Shown here: piece by piece, positions 7,401 through 14,184 of the stretch
Position numbering within the stretch: position 1 is the first letter of the stretch
Layout of the letters: each line of letters begins with the position of its first letter
From: an uncultured bacterium
GTDB lineage: Bacteria > Planctomycetota > UBA1135 > GCA-002686595
Length of the DNA stretch: 14,416 nucleotides
Assembly (NCBI GenBank): GCA_902826945.1
Contig: CADEGS010000105.1
Span: 1-14,416, forward strand
Reading direction: 5' to 3'
Notes under the pieces: generated by a model
What the model was told of the DNA's origin: nothing
What the model saw: only the letters and a program-made list of their open reading frames with translations
Database searches by the model: none
Made by a program: the position numbers and the translations under genes

Positions 7401-7950
7401 CCTGGCCGACCGGCGGCTGTGCGGCCTCGATCCGGGGCCGCGGCGCGCGGCTGCGGCAGCCTCCGCGGGGATCTGGCTCGACCCCCCCGAGCCTTCCGAC
7501 CCGGGGGCCATCGCCGGAGGCCTGGAGCGGCGCGGGCTCCCGCAGGCGGCTCGGGAGGTCGAGCGAGCGGCCCTGACGATGGTCGAGGGCTCCGTCGCGG
7601 ACGTCGAGCACGCCTTCGGGCTGCGCGCGGGCCGGGCCGGGCACCTCGAGGAAGCGATCGCCCGCTTCCAGCGAGCCCTGGCGGCCGACCCGCGCCACGT
7701 CGCTTCCTGGCACGACCTGGGCGTGGCCCTGCACCGGGCCGGTCGGGCGGCCCAGGCCGTCGATGCCTACCGCCAGGGGGTCCTGCACGCACCGGAGGAC
7801 GCGACCCTGCACCACGACCTCGCCCTGGCGCTCCTCGCCACCGGTGCGGTCGATCTCGCCCGGGCCGAGCTGGAGTGGCTGCGGGCCCGTGGGAGCCCCC
7901 TCGCCGAAGATTTGGAGATCGCATTCGCCCGCCCCGGCGGGGTCCGTTAG
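4498..7950 (+). CDS. CRTAC1-like propeller/ASPIC-UnbV/thioredoxin/TPR protein, candidate selenoprotein (in-frame TGA at 6271-6273)
   Basis: One frame of 1151 codons holds a single internal TGA, codon 592. Residues 1-25 look like a Sec signal peptide (cleavage near GSA-QE). Residues of about 30-240 form an NTF2-like region. Ca-binding FG-GAP/VCBS motifs begin at D264, D316, D366, D437, D487, D567 and, after the TGA, D669, enough for a seven-bladed propeller. The ASPIC/UnbV domain spans about 712-786, and a TlpA-type thioredoxin domain carries WCAPC at 863-867 with cis-Pro P944. TPRs fill about 1036-1143. A stop at 592 would cut the propeller before its last blade and leave the 3' half with no ribosome site. 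Codon use and domain continuity persist after the TGA, so recent decay or a sequencing error is the main alternative to selenocysteine. A SECIS-like hairpin follows directly. The protein is probably exported; its redox partner and substrate are unknown. No Shine-Dalgarno is seen. Confidence 0.8.
6271..6309 (+). promoter_or_regulatory. UGA codon with bacterial SECIS-like stem-loop
   Basis: Right after the UGA, 6281-6291 (UCUGGCGACAC) pairs with 6295-6305 (GUGUCGUCGGA). This gives an 11-bp stem with two G-U pairs and a 3-nt loop GUG at 6292-6294. Below an internal loop, 6275-6277 pairs with 6307-6309. The first loop base is G and lies 19 nt after the UGA. As I know them, bacterial SECIS rules ask for a stem-loop directly after the UGA, an apical loop about 16-37 nt away and a G among its first two bases; this one meets all three. 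Stem position 6288 is the A of CGA, an uncommon arginine codon in this CGC-dominated gene, which hints at RNA-level selection. Confidence 0.6.
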
Positions 7951-8064
7951 ATTTGGGGGTCGCGCGAGCGCTCCCGCGAGGAACGCTCCACCCGCACGGC
8001 CCTTCCCGGCCCAGCCGGTCCACCTGGCGGACCGCCCCGGGAGCCAAGCCCTGCGCCCTGACAG

Positions 8065-8115
8065 GACCGCTTCCCAGGCTTCTGTACTCGCCCGCCAATC
8101 TAGGAACACGCAATC
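8065..8115 (+). repeat. two-part direct repeat, copy 1
   Basis: GACCGCTTCCC at 8065-8075 is followed 23 nt later by TCTAGGAAC at 8099-8107 and then by AATC at 8112-8115. Both nonamer and undecamer recur exactly in copy 2. Confidence 0.5.
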
Positions 8116-8198
8116 ATCCGGCGGCCCGCGATCCACGGGATTCGACTGGCCCGCAAGCCCTGGATGGCGTGTAATTTGGCCTCGAGCCCACAGAAGCA

Positions 8199-8238
8199 GA
8201 CCGCTTCCCGCGCCCGCTTCTTCTAGGAACGCCTAATC
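8199..8238 (+). repeat. two-part direct repeat, copy 2
   Basis: GACCGCTTCCC at 8199-8209 and TCTAGGAAC at 8222-8230, followed by AATC at 8235-8238, repeat copy 1 with a shorter spacer of 12 nt. This copy ends 12 nt before the ATG at 8251. It could be an operator or activator site. Confidence 0.5.
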
Positions 8239-8250
8239 GCTGTGGACTCC

Positions 8251-9504
8251 ATGACTTCCAAGCTTCAAACCGGCTTGCTCGCTGCGCTCGCCCTGGGGGT
8301 GGTGGGGATCTACGGATCCCTGTACCTGCGCAGCCGCGAGGCGGACGAGGCCCCGGCGCCCGAGCTGCTGGACTTCGTCGACCCCTCGACCGCCGCGCCG
8401 GCCGGACCGGCCGTGCGAATGGTCCAGGCCACCTCGCTCTCCGAAGGCCTCTTCGACCGCGGCCAGTGGCGCGGTCGCCCGGCCCTGGCCGACGTGAACG
8501 GCGACGGCCACGAGGACGTGGTCGCCGCCGTCCGCCGCTGGGACAGCCACACCGTCGGCGAAGGCCTGTACGTGTGGCTCGGCGACGGGCACGGCCAGTG
8601 GAAGCAATCGATCGAGGGCCTGCGCCGCGACATGGGTTACGGCGGCTCGCGCGTCGCGGACCTGGACGGCGACGGCAAGCTCGACATCGCGTACTCCGGG
8701 CACGACGTCATGCCGCAGGTCTTCCTCGGCGACGGGCACGGTGCCTGGAAGACCTCGAGCGACGGCATCTTCATGGACGGCCCCTGCGCCGACGTGGCCG
8801 TGGGCGACGTCGATGGCGACGGCACGAAGGAGCTGGTCGCGATGGGGCAGTTCTCCGACAACGGCGGGCTGCGCGTGTTCCGCCGCACGGAGACGGGCTG
8901 GGAGGTCCTGGCCGAGATCCTCGACCGGAGCAAGTTCGGCGCCCAGGTGCGCTTGGCCGACCTCGACGGGGACGGCCGCGACGAGATCATCGCCGCGACC
9001 TGCGACGGGCCGCGCGTGTGGCGCTTCGTCGGCGAGGTCTTCGAGGCCTTCTCCGAGGGTCTCCCGACGCCCATGATCGGCGGCTCCGACCAGGCCGTGA
9101 TCGCCCGCGACTTCGACGGCGACGGCATGCAGGAGCTGCTGGTCGCCGGCCACCACGGCGACGACCGCCTGCCGCTGTGCGTGTGGCGCTGGGACGGCGC
9201 CCGCTGGATCCAGTGGGGCAGCGGCTTGCCCGCCGACGAGGCCTTCTTCGACCTCGAGCTGGGCGACGTCGATGGCGACGGCAGCCAGGAGATCGTCGGC
9301 GCCGGCCGCGAGGGCGTGGCCGTGATCGAGTACCAGGGCGAAGGCGTCTTCCAGCGCGTCGCCCGGGTGGAAGGAACGCTCTCGGTCGTGCACCTGACGA
9401 CCGGCGACGTGAACGGGGACGGACGCGACGACGTGCTGTGCGTCTACCTCGGCAAAGGCCTGCAGGTCCTGGACATCTCGGAAGCGCTCGGAGGGACGGT
9501 ATGA
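8251..9504 (+). CDS. membrane-anchored seven-bladed FG-GAP/VCBS propeller protein
   Basis: The product has 417 residues. A short N terminus (MTSKLQTG) and a hydrophobic helix at about 7-26, followed by LRSREADE, fit a signal anchor with the bulk of the protein outside the cytoplasm. Seven Ca-binding DxDGDG or DxNGDG motifs begin at residues 81, 137, 186, 237, 287, 339 and 386. Their spacing of 47-56 residues is what a complete integrin-like seven-bladed propeller needs. No catalytic motif is seen, so a binding or scaffold role is likely, with calcium holding the blades. An in-frame GTG at 8242 would add three residues; ATG at 8251 is preferred because it starts directly at the anchor. No clear Shine-Dalgarno is present. 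The stop overlaps the next start as ATGA, so the next protein is probably a functional partner. Confidence 0.88.
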   Translation: MTSKLQTGLLAALALGVVGIYGSLYLRSREADEAPAPELLDFVDPSTAAPAGPAVRMVQATSLSEGLFDRGQWRGRPALADVNGDGHEDVVAAVRRWDSHTVGEGLYVWLGDGHGQWKQSIEGLRRDMGYGGSRVADLDGDGKLDIAYSGHDVMPQVFLGDGHGAWKTSSDGIFMDGPCADVAVGDVDGDGTKELVAMGQFSDNGGLRVFRRTETGWEVLAEILDRSKFGAQVRLADLDGDGRDEIIAATCDGPRVWRFVGEVFEAFSEGLPTPMIGGSDQAVIARDFDGDGMQELLVAGHHGDDRLPLCVWRWDGARWIQWGSGLPADEAFFDLELGDVDGDGSQEIVGAGREGVAVIEYQGEGVFQRVARVEGTLSVVHLTTGDVNGDGRDDVLCVYLGKGLQVLDISEALGGTV

Positions 9505-10136
9505 ACGGCATTCGCTGGACCCTGATGCTGGGTCTGCTGGTCGCCGGTGGCTACGGAGTCCACCTGCACGGCAAGCAATCGCAGACGCGCCCCGAGGGGC
9601 GCACCCTGACCGCGGGGCTCGGTTCCGTCCCGGAATCCGCCCCGATCGACGAGGAGGCCGCGGAGGCCCGGCTGCGCGAGCGCTTCGAGCTCTACCGCAA
9701 GCTGCGCATGCAGGACGACGTGGTCGCGATGTACGACCTGTCCGACCCCGACCAGCGCTCGCGGGTCGACCTGCGCACCTACCTCTCGTACTACGGACAC
9801 GGCATGGTCCGCTTCGACGACCTCCAGATCGAGGACATCCGCTTCGACTGGAACAAGCGCGAGGCGACCATGATCGTCAAGACGAGCGCTGAGCTGCTCG
9901 TCGAAAAACTGCCCAAGAGCTACCGACTGTCCGCCAGGACCGGTGCCGACGACATGCGTAGCGAAGCTACGGCACCGATGCTCTGGGTTCGGCACGGAGA
10001 CGGGCAGTGGTACTTCCGCATGGACGCCCAGGTCGCCGCCGGTCAGACCGGCGACGGGCGGGGAATCCAGTCCTTCACCGGACGAGCGGACGACCAAGAA
10101 GGAGGCGTTCATTCCGAGGAGGAGACTCCCCGCTAG
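9501..10136 (+). CDS. membrane-anchored protein of unknown function, coupled to the propeller gene
   Basis: I do not recognise this 211-residue protein. A hydrophobic segment at about 5-20 (RWTLMLGLLVAGGYGV) suggests a signal anchor or signal peptide. A linker runs to about residue 50. An alpha+beta region follows at about 51-175: a helical start (EEAAEARLRERFELYRKL), then MYDLSDPDQRSRVDLRTYLSYY and several strands ending in MLWVRHGDGQWYFRMDA. This order resembles NTF2/SnoaL-like folds, which are often ligand-binding or scaffolding, but the match is by pattern only. The tail after 176 is glycine- and glutamate-rich and probably disordered. The ATG at 9501 overlaps the upstream TGA by ATGA, so it depends on translation of the propeller gene, and the two may form a complex outside the membrane. 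The stop is TAG. Confidence 0.8.
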   Translation: MNGIRWTLMLGLLVAGGYGVHLHGKQSQTRPEGRTLTAGLGSVPESAPIDEEAAEARLRERFELYRKLRMQDDVVAMYDLSDPDQRSRVDLRTYLSYYGHGMVRFDDLQIEDIRFDWNKREATMIVKTSAELLVEKLPKSYRLSARTGADDMRSEATAPMLWVRHGDGQWYFRMDAQVAAGQTGDGRGIQSFTGRADDQEGGVHSEEETPR

Positions 10137-10149
10137 AGGGTCGCGGAGG

Positions 10150-10168
10150 CCGCCGCGAAACACGGCGG
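10150..10168 (+). repeat. 6-bp hairpin after the 9501-10136 gene
   Basis: CCGCCG and CGGCGG enclose the loop CGAAACA. No T-run follows, so it is at best a weak, factor-dependent termination signal or a transcript-end stabiliser. Confidence 0.3.
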
Positions 10169-10240
10169 AGCCGAGGGCCTGAAAGCGAAAATTCACCCTA
10201 GTTTCGACTCGAGACCAAGTCACCCAACTGCATCAACACC

Positions 10241-10245
10241 AGGAG
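10241..10245 (+). promoter_or_regulatory. Shine-Dalgarno AGGAG of the 10256 gene
   Basis: AGGAG lies 10 nt before the ATG at 10256 and fixes that start. Clear Shine-Dalgarno sites are rare in this window; only this gene and the one at 14185 have one, and both encode exported proteins. Confidence 0.7.
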
Positions 10246-10255
10246 TAGCGTCACA

Positions 10256-11317
10256 ATGAACGCGATCGCCAAGTTTACGGCTGCCGCCCTCGCGGCCGCG
10301 GCCCTTGCCCCGACGAGCGCCGCGAACGGCCGTCACCCCGGCAGCGTCCTCGTCTACCCCGTCCAGTACTCGGGCATGGACCTCTCGGTTCCGACCGGTG
10401 CCAGCCAGTACTTCTGGACGATCGTGTGCGTCACGAACAGCAACCTGACGCCCGCGACCCCCTTCAGCTTCGGTGGTTCCACGAACGTCCAGTTCGACTA
10501 CGTCAACACGCTTCGTGACTACCTGAAGCCCCTGAAGCCCCTGCACTGCTACGTCAACGACGTCGTCGAGTTCCTGTCGCCGGCCGACACCCTGTGCGTG
10601 CTGACGAACTGCCACAACGCCTCCAACGAAGGCGGCTACCTGGTCGTCCACGCGCAAGATCCGGCCCGCTTCAAGACCGCCTGGTCTTGGGACTACCTGA
10701 TGGGCTCGGAGATGGTCGTGACGTCCAGCGGCGGCATGTACTCGGTCAACGCGATCCCGTTCGCGTCGCCCCTTGCGGACGCCGCGCTGACGGACCTCGA
10801 CGGTGACGGCCAGCTCGACTTCGACGGTGCCGAGTACCAAGGCATCCCGGACGTCCTGTACATCGACTCCTTCCTGGCCGTGTCGAACTCCGCTCTGACC
10901 CTCATCAACCTGACGGGCGGCGTGGACTTCACCGCCACGGTCAAGTTCGACATCTGGAACGACAACGAGTTCCCGCTGTCGACGATCCAGGCCTTCCGCT
11001 GCTGGTTCAACGAGCCGCTCGTGACCGTCAGCCAAGTGTTCAGCAACTACTACCTGCGGGTCAACACTCCGAACGACCTGAGCGAGCTGGACATCAACTG
11101 CGACAACATCGGCGACTTCGAGACCGGCTGGGCCAAGATCAACGGCATCTCCGCGAGCTCGACCTCCGAGACGATCGCGAACCCGGCCCTCCTGGGGGCC
11201 ATCACCTCCGGCCCCGAGTTCATCTTCGACGGCGGTCGCCTCCTGTGGGAGAGCGAAGCCAAGCAACTCAACGGCGACTTCCTGAAGTTCGGCGTCGACG
11301 ACGTCGAGCACCCCTGA
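10256..11317 (+). CDS. exported protein of unknown function, probably highly expressed
   Basis: The 353-residue product has a typical signal peptide (MNAIAKFTAAALAAAALAPTSA, cleavage near residue 22-23). The mature part is rich in beta-prone and aromatic residues. It has cysteines in a WTIVCVTNSN strand (C58), a CYVND turn (C98) and a CVLTNC pair (C114, C119). A Ca-binding-type DLDGDGQLDFDG loop lies at 180-191. No known enzyme motif was found; a secreted structural or surface protein is the best guess. The gene has visibly lower GC than its neighbours, with many GGT and CGT codons and strongly C-ending Asn, Phe and Asp codons. Together with the good Shine-Dalgarno and the strong terminator, this suggests high expression. 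It is a single-gene unit, 119 nt after the previous gene and convergent with the CAP gene. Confidence 0.85.
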   Translation: MNAIAKFTAAALAAAALAPTSAANGRHPGSVLVYPVQYSGMDLSVPTGASQYFWTIVCVTNSNLTPATPFSFGGSTNVQFDYVNTLRDYLKPLKPLHCYVNDVVEFLSPADTLCVLTNCHNASNEGGYLVVHAQDPARFKTAWSWDYLMGSEMVVTSSGGMYSVNAIPFASPLADAALTDLDGDGQLDFDGAEYQGIPDVLYIDSFLAVSNSALTLINLTGGVDFTATVKFDIWNDNEFPLSTIQAFRCWFNEPLVTVSQVFSNYYLRVNTPNDLSELDINCDNIGDFETGWAKINGISASSTSETIANPALLGAITSGPEFIFDGGRLLWESEAKQLNGDFLKFGVDDVEHP

Positions 11318-11320
11318 TCC

Positions 11321-11333
11321 GGCTCATTGAGCC
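11321..11333 (+). repeat. short perfect palindrome before the terminator
   Basis: GGCTCA and TGAGCC flank a single T just after the stop codon and upstream of the strong terminator. With a 1-nt spacer it cannot form a normal RNA hairpin, so it is more likely a chance palindrome or a protein-binding site. Confidence 0.3.
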
Positions 11334-11339
11334 AGCTCG

Positions 11340-11383
11340 GAGGGGGGCAGGGGGAAAACCCCTGCCCCCCTCTTTTCTTGTTT
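11340..11383 (+). terminator. strong Rho-independent terminator of the 10256 gene
   Basis: A 14-bp perfect stem, GAGGGGGGCAGGGG (11340-11353) with CCCCTGCCCCCCTC (11359-11372), has the loop GAAAA and a T-rich tract at 11373-11383. The T-run is on the plus strand only, so it serves the plus-strand gene, although it also sits at the end of the convergent CAP gene. Confidence 0.95.
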
Positions 11384-13611
11384 CAATCGCCCGTCGTGAA
11401 CGTCCACTCGAGCGAGCGCGCCGCGCGGCCCCCGCGGCTCGCACGCGCCCAGTAGCGCGTCCGCGGCCGCAGCGGCGACTCGGGGATCAGCGCGAAGGCG
11501 CTGCGCGGAGCCAGCGCCGGGTTGGACGGCTCCCACGGCGAGGAGAGCCGGCAGTCCACCGGCTCGCCCTGCGGCCCGGAGCGCCGCAGCTCGAGCGCAT
11601 ACCCGTCCGCGGGGTCCGGCTCGGGACCCGCGACCTGCAGCGTGATCGGGCAGCCCAGCGAGTCGGTGCGCCGCCCGGGCAGCGGCTCGGGCAGCTCCGG
11701 GTAGAAGGCGGGGGGGACGTCGCGTCCTCCCTCCGGCGGCCAAACCACCCACAGCTCCTCGTGCCACGGGCGCACGAGCGAGCCGACGTCGGCGACGAGG
11801 ATCCGCCCGTCGCTCCCGAGCCCCACGCCGGCCAGGCCCGGCTCGAGCAGCGGCAGACGGTGGTAGAAGGTCGCCATCCAGTTCCGCACCGCATGGCGCG
11901 GGTCCCCGATGTGGATGACCGAGTTCTGCGCCGCCCAGGCGCCGGCGGCGCTGAAGGCCGCCCGGTCGGGGTACTCCTCGTGCGCTCCGGGCCAGGCCGC
12001 GCACTGGTCGGGGTGGCGGGCGAGGTAGCGCGCGTGCCGCTCGGCGCCCTCGCAGAGCTCGGCGTCGAGCCCCACGCCGACCGGCTCCCCGGCGGGGGCG
12101 GACGCCAGGGCGGCGCGTCGCACCGCCTCGAGCTCGCGCAAGACCTCGAGCTGCAGCGGCGACGCCGGCGCCGGCTCGCGCAGGCGGTTCAGGAGGCCGC
12201 CCTCCTGCTCCAGCATCCAGCGCCGCCACTCTCCCTCGAGCTCGGGCAGCGGCCGGCGCAGGATCTCCTCGAAGGCCTGCACGCGGTTCGCCCTGGAGCG
12301 CGTCGCGTCCAGCACCTGCGCGAACCAGCCGCGCTCCTGCAGGTACTCGACCACGAACGTCGCCTTGAGCAGGTCGAGCCCCTGGATCTTGCCGACCGCG
12401 TCGGTGAGGGAGCGCTCCCACGGCGGGTCCTCGCCGCGCTCGACGAGCGCCTCGAGGTAGCGGCGCGAGCCGAACAGCCCGCGCTCGGTCGTGCGCCACG
12501 CGCTCGTCGCCTCGCCGGTCTCGCGCGCGGAGTAGGACGGCGTGGCGCCGGGCTCGCCGGAGCGCTCCTGCCAGCTCAGGTGCGGCAGCGTGGTGCCCAG
12601 CGCGCGCAGGGCGATCCAGTTCACGTGGCCCGCGAGCAGCGCGGGCTGCGCCGTCCAGCCCAGCCAGCTGCGGCTCTGGTCGAACAGGATCTGCGCCTCG
12701 AGGTCGGGCTCGCTGCGCCAGCGGCAGGTGAACCAGCCGCGCGCGTCCTGGTAGCTCGCGTGGTCGGCGAGCGCGAGCGCGTCGCGCGCGCCGACGCCCG
12801 CCGCGTTGCTCGCCTCGATCAGGGCGTCGCGGAAGCGCTCGGGAGGCAGCACGAGGTAGTCGCCGCGGGCGAAGCGCGGGACCTCGGCGCGGTCGCGCGC
12901 CACCGCATAGGAGAGGGCGCTCGCGCGCAGCGCGGCGACCAGGACGCGGGCCGCGCGCTCGCGCGGCAAGCGGCTGTGCAGGGTGACGCCGGAGGCGCGC
13001 GTCGCGTGCCATCCGCTCAGGCCGAGCGCGGCGATCGGCGCGAGGGTCGACTCGCTCTCCTCCACCTGGATCGAGAGCTGGCTGGCCCAGCGCTGGAGCT
13101 CCGCGTGACGCTCGCGCCGCCGTAGCTCCTGCGCGCGCTCGACGCTGACCCAGCGGTCGCGGTGGCGCACGTTGCCGAGCAAGCCGTTCGCCTGCTCGTC
13201 CTGGTCGTCGATGGCGACGAGCGCGCGCGCCAGGCGCGTCTTGTCCGCCTCGGGCGCGCGCGCCAACCGCTCGCGCAGGTCCGCCGCCGCGCGGCCGAGC
13301 TCGCGGCGGGCGTCCGCGTCCGCCGCGGCCGCGGGCCCGGCGCGCCCGAGGGCTTGCAGCCAGCGCGTGCGCAGGCGCTCGAGGGTGCGCGCGTCGGCGC
13401 CGAGCATGCCGAGCAGGCCGAGCACGCTCTCGGACTCCGCCCGGCGCGCGCCGCGCGCGAGGTCCTCGCCGGCAGCCTCCAGGGCGCGCGCCGCCTCGGG
13501 AGCCAGGCCCTCCGGACCCGGGCCGGTCGTCAGGAGCCCGAGGCAGGCGACCAGGCCGCCCAGCCGGAGCCCTGCGGCCGGGCGGTTGGAAGGGTTCGGC
13601 GCCTCGCGCAT
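11383..13611 (-). CDS. exported CAP/SCP-domain protein with a degenerate metallopeptidase-like middle region
   Basis: The product has 742 residues. The N terminus has a short hydrophobic stretch with a lipobox-like LVAC (C23), so it is exported and perhaps lipidated. Residues of about 35-180 are helical and charged. The middle, about 200-475, resembles gluzincin-type proteins in its last part (LLKATFVVEYLQERGWF at 414-430, then AFEEILRRPLPELEGEWRRWM), but no HExxH is present; AGHVNW at 327-332 is where the zinc helix might have been. A CAP domain covers about 484-610: CEGAERHARYL, GAHEEYP, AAQNSVIHIG, NWMATFYHRLPLLEPGLAGVGLG. H526, the H544-E545-E546 cluster, W578 and H584 are the recognisable CAP positions. 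A beta-sandwich tail ends in LEWTFTT. CAP domains occur in secreted proteins, mostly with lipid-binding or unknown roles. The gene is convergent with the terminator-bearing gene at 10256. Confidence 0.82.
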   Translation of the reverse strand: MREAPNPSNRPAAGLRLGGLVACLGLLTTGPGPEGLAPEAARALEAAGEDLARGARRAESESVLGLLGMLGADARTLERLRTRWLQALGRAGPAAAADADARRELGRAAADLRERLARAPEADKTRLARALVAIDDQDEQANGLLGNVRHRDRWVSVERAQELRRRERHAELQRWASQLSIQVEESESTLAPIAALGLSGWHATRASGVTLHSRLPRERAARVLVAALRASALSYAVARDRAEVPRFARGDYLVLPPERFRDALIEASNAAGVGARDALALADHASYQDARGWFTCRWRSEPDLEAQILFDQSRSWLGWTAQPALLAGHVNWIALRALGTTLPHLSWQERSGEPGATPSYSARETGEATSAWRTTERGLFGSRRYLEALVERGEDPPWERSLTDAVGKIQGLDLLKATFVVEYLQERGWFAQVLDATRSRANRVQAFEEILRRPLPELEGEWRRWMLEQEGGLLNRLREPAPASPLQLEVLRELEAVRRAALASAPAGEPVGVGLDAELCEGAERHARYLARHPDQCAAWPGAHEEYPDRAAFSAAGAWAAQNSVIHIGDPRHAVRNWMATFYHRLPLLEPGLAGVGLGSDGRILVADVGSLVRPWHEELWVVWPPEGGRDVPPAFYPELPEPLPGRRTDSLGCPITLQVAGPEPDPADGYALELRRSGPQGEPVDCRLSSPWEPSNPALAPRSAFALIPESPLRPRTRYWARASRGGRAARSLEWTFTTGD

Positions 13612-13731
13612 GGGTGGGGGGAGTATGCGCTCCGGCCGCCGGGGCTACGAAGAACTGACCCTGTCCTTGCGCGGGATCCCTCCTGGCCGCCCGCGGCGGG
13701 CAGCGGGCGCGGCGCGCTGCGCGGCTTCCGG

Positions 13732-13750
13732 GGGCGCTCGGTGAGCGCCC
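13732..13750. repeat. perfect 8-bp inverted repeat
   Basis: GGGCGCTC and GAGCGCCC flank GGT. There is no T-run on either side, so it may be an operator or an mRNA structure in the leader of the CAP gene. Confidence 0.45.
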
Positions 13751-13915
13751 GAGCCGCGCGCGCTCGCCGAGACACGGGCAGCGCTCGCGCCCGGCCGGCG
13801 CGTGCATGCAACTCGAACGCAGGGCGGCTGTGACCGGCAGCGCGAGCGGGCGCGGAGCCGCGACGAGGCGCCCGTCCTGCGCGGTAGCGGGCGTCGTGTA
13901 ACGGCCAGGATCACG

Positions 13916-13935
13916 GAACGTTCGATCCTCGAACG
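13916..13935. repeat. overlapping palindromes, possible operator
   Basis: GAACGTTC (13916-13923) is a perfect palindrome. It overlaps a second inverted repeat, CGTTCGA (13919-13925) with TCGAACG (13929-13935) around TCC. GAAC/GTTC half-sites occur in several repressor operators, for example Gram-positive LexA boxes, but the half-site spacing here differs from those. It lies about 250 nt before the 14185 start. Confidence 0.4.
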
Positions 13936-14166
13936 CGGGCGAGTCTCGAGCGCGCGGCGCTCGCGTGTTGCGTTTGCATGCGCGCGTTTCGGGATGCGTA
14001 AGCGCGCGCGAAAGCACGGAACGACACGCCGCGCCTCTCGCGTCCATGAAAAGCTGAAGCAGCGCGACGGAGCGCAGCGGCCACGCCGTTTCGCATCGCC
14101 GGGTTCCCCTCGACGCCGCGCGCTGGATACATCCCCAAGGCTCCTACCCCTCGACGAAAAGTCCGC

Positions 14167-14172
14167 AGGAGG
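14167..14172 (+). promoter_or_regulatory. Shine-Dalgarno AGGAGG of the 14185 gene
   Basis: A full AGGAGG lies 12 nt before the ATG at 14185 and supports that start codon. The spacing is at the long end of the usual range. Confidence 0.7.
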
Positions 14173-14184
14173 TCATCAAGAAAC

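Larger units (their letters stand above)
7951..8250. other. 300-nt intergenic leader with imperfect direct repeats
   Basis: No gene is seen. The segment holds two copies of a two-part repeat (given separately), a 6-bp hairpin CGGTCC/GGACCG at 8016-8034 without a T-run, and TGTAAT at 8170-8175, a good -10 hexamer without a -35 at the right distance. It is probably the promoter and leader region of the propeller gene at 8251. Confidence 0.5.
13612..14184. other. 573-nt intergenic region between divergent exported-protein genes
   Basis: No supported gene is seen; open frames here are GC-driven or overlap the start at 14185. It holds two inverted repeats (listed separately) and the ribosome site of the 14185 gene. 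For the minus-strand CAP gene, CATACT, a fair -10, lies at 13636-13631 but has a poor -35. No terminator was found. Confidence 0.5.

Noticed and set aside
6292..7950. A separate gene starting at GTG 6292
   Set aside because: It would start in the middle of the SFFWRHVV segment, lacks a ribosome site and signal peptide, and would begin with part of a propeller. It is in frame with the upstream half, so one gene with a UGA codon fits better.
8016..8034. Hairpin CGGTCC/GGACCG as terminator of the CRTAC1-like gene
   Set aside because: The stem is only 6 bp and no T-run follows.
4483..8174. Very long open frames overlapping the CRTAC1-like gene (minus strand 8136-4483, 1217 codons; plus strand 4833-8174, 1113 codons)
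   Set aside because: They are low-complexity Arg/Ala/Gly-rich or Val/Glu/Arg-rich translations of GC-rich codons in the wrong frame, with no domain. The plus-strand frame +1 carries all the recognisable motifs.
10256..11317. Horizontal transfer of the lower-GC gene
   Set aside because: The codon shift is of the type seen in highly expressed genes (C-ending and GGT/CGT), and no mobile element, tRNA junction or repeat flanks it.
13968..14002. Promoter TTGCAT with CGTAAG before the 14185 gene
   Set aside because: Both hexamers match poorly (three of six each) and lie about 180 nt from the start codon.
11324..14047. 907-codon open frame on the minus strand over the CAP gene
   Set aside because: Arg/Ala-rich shadow of the CAP-domain gene in another frame, with no recognisable motif.
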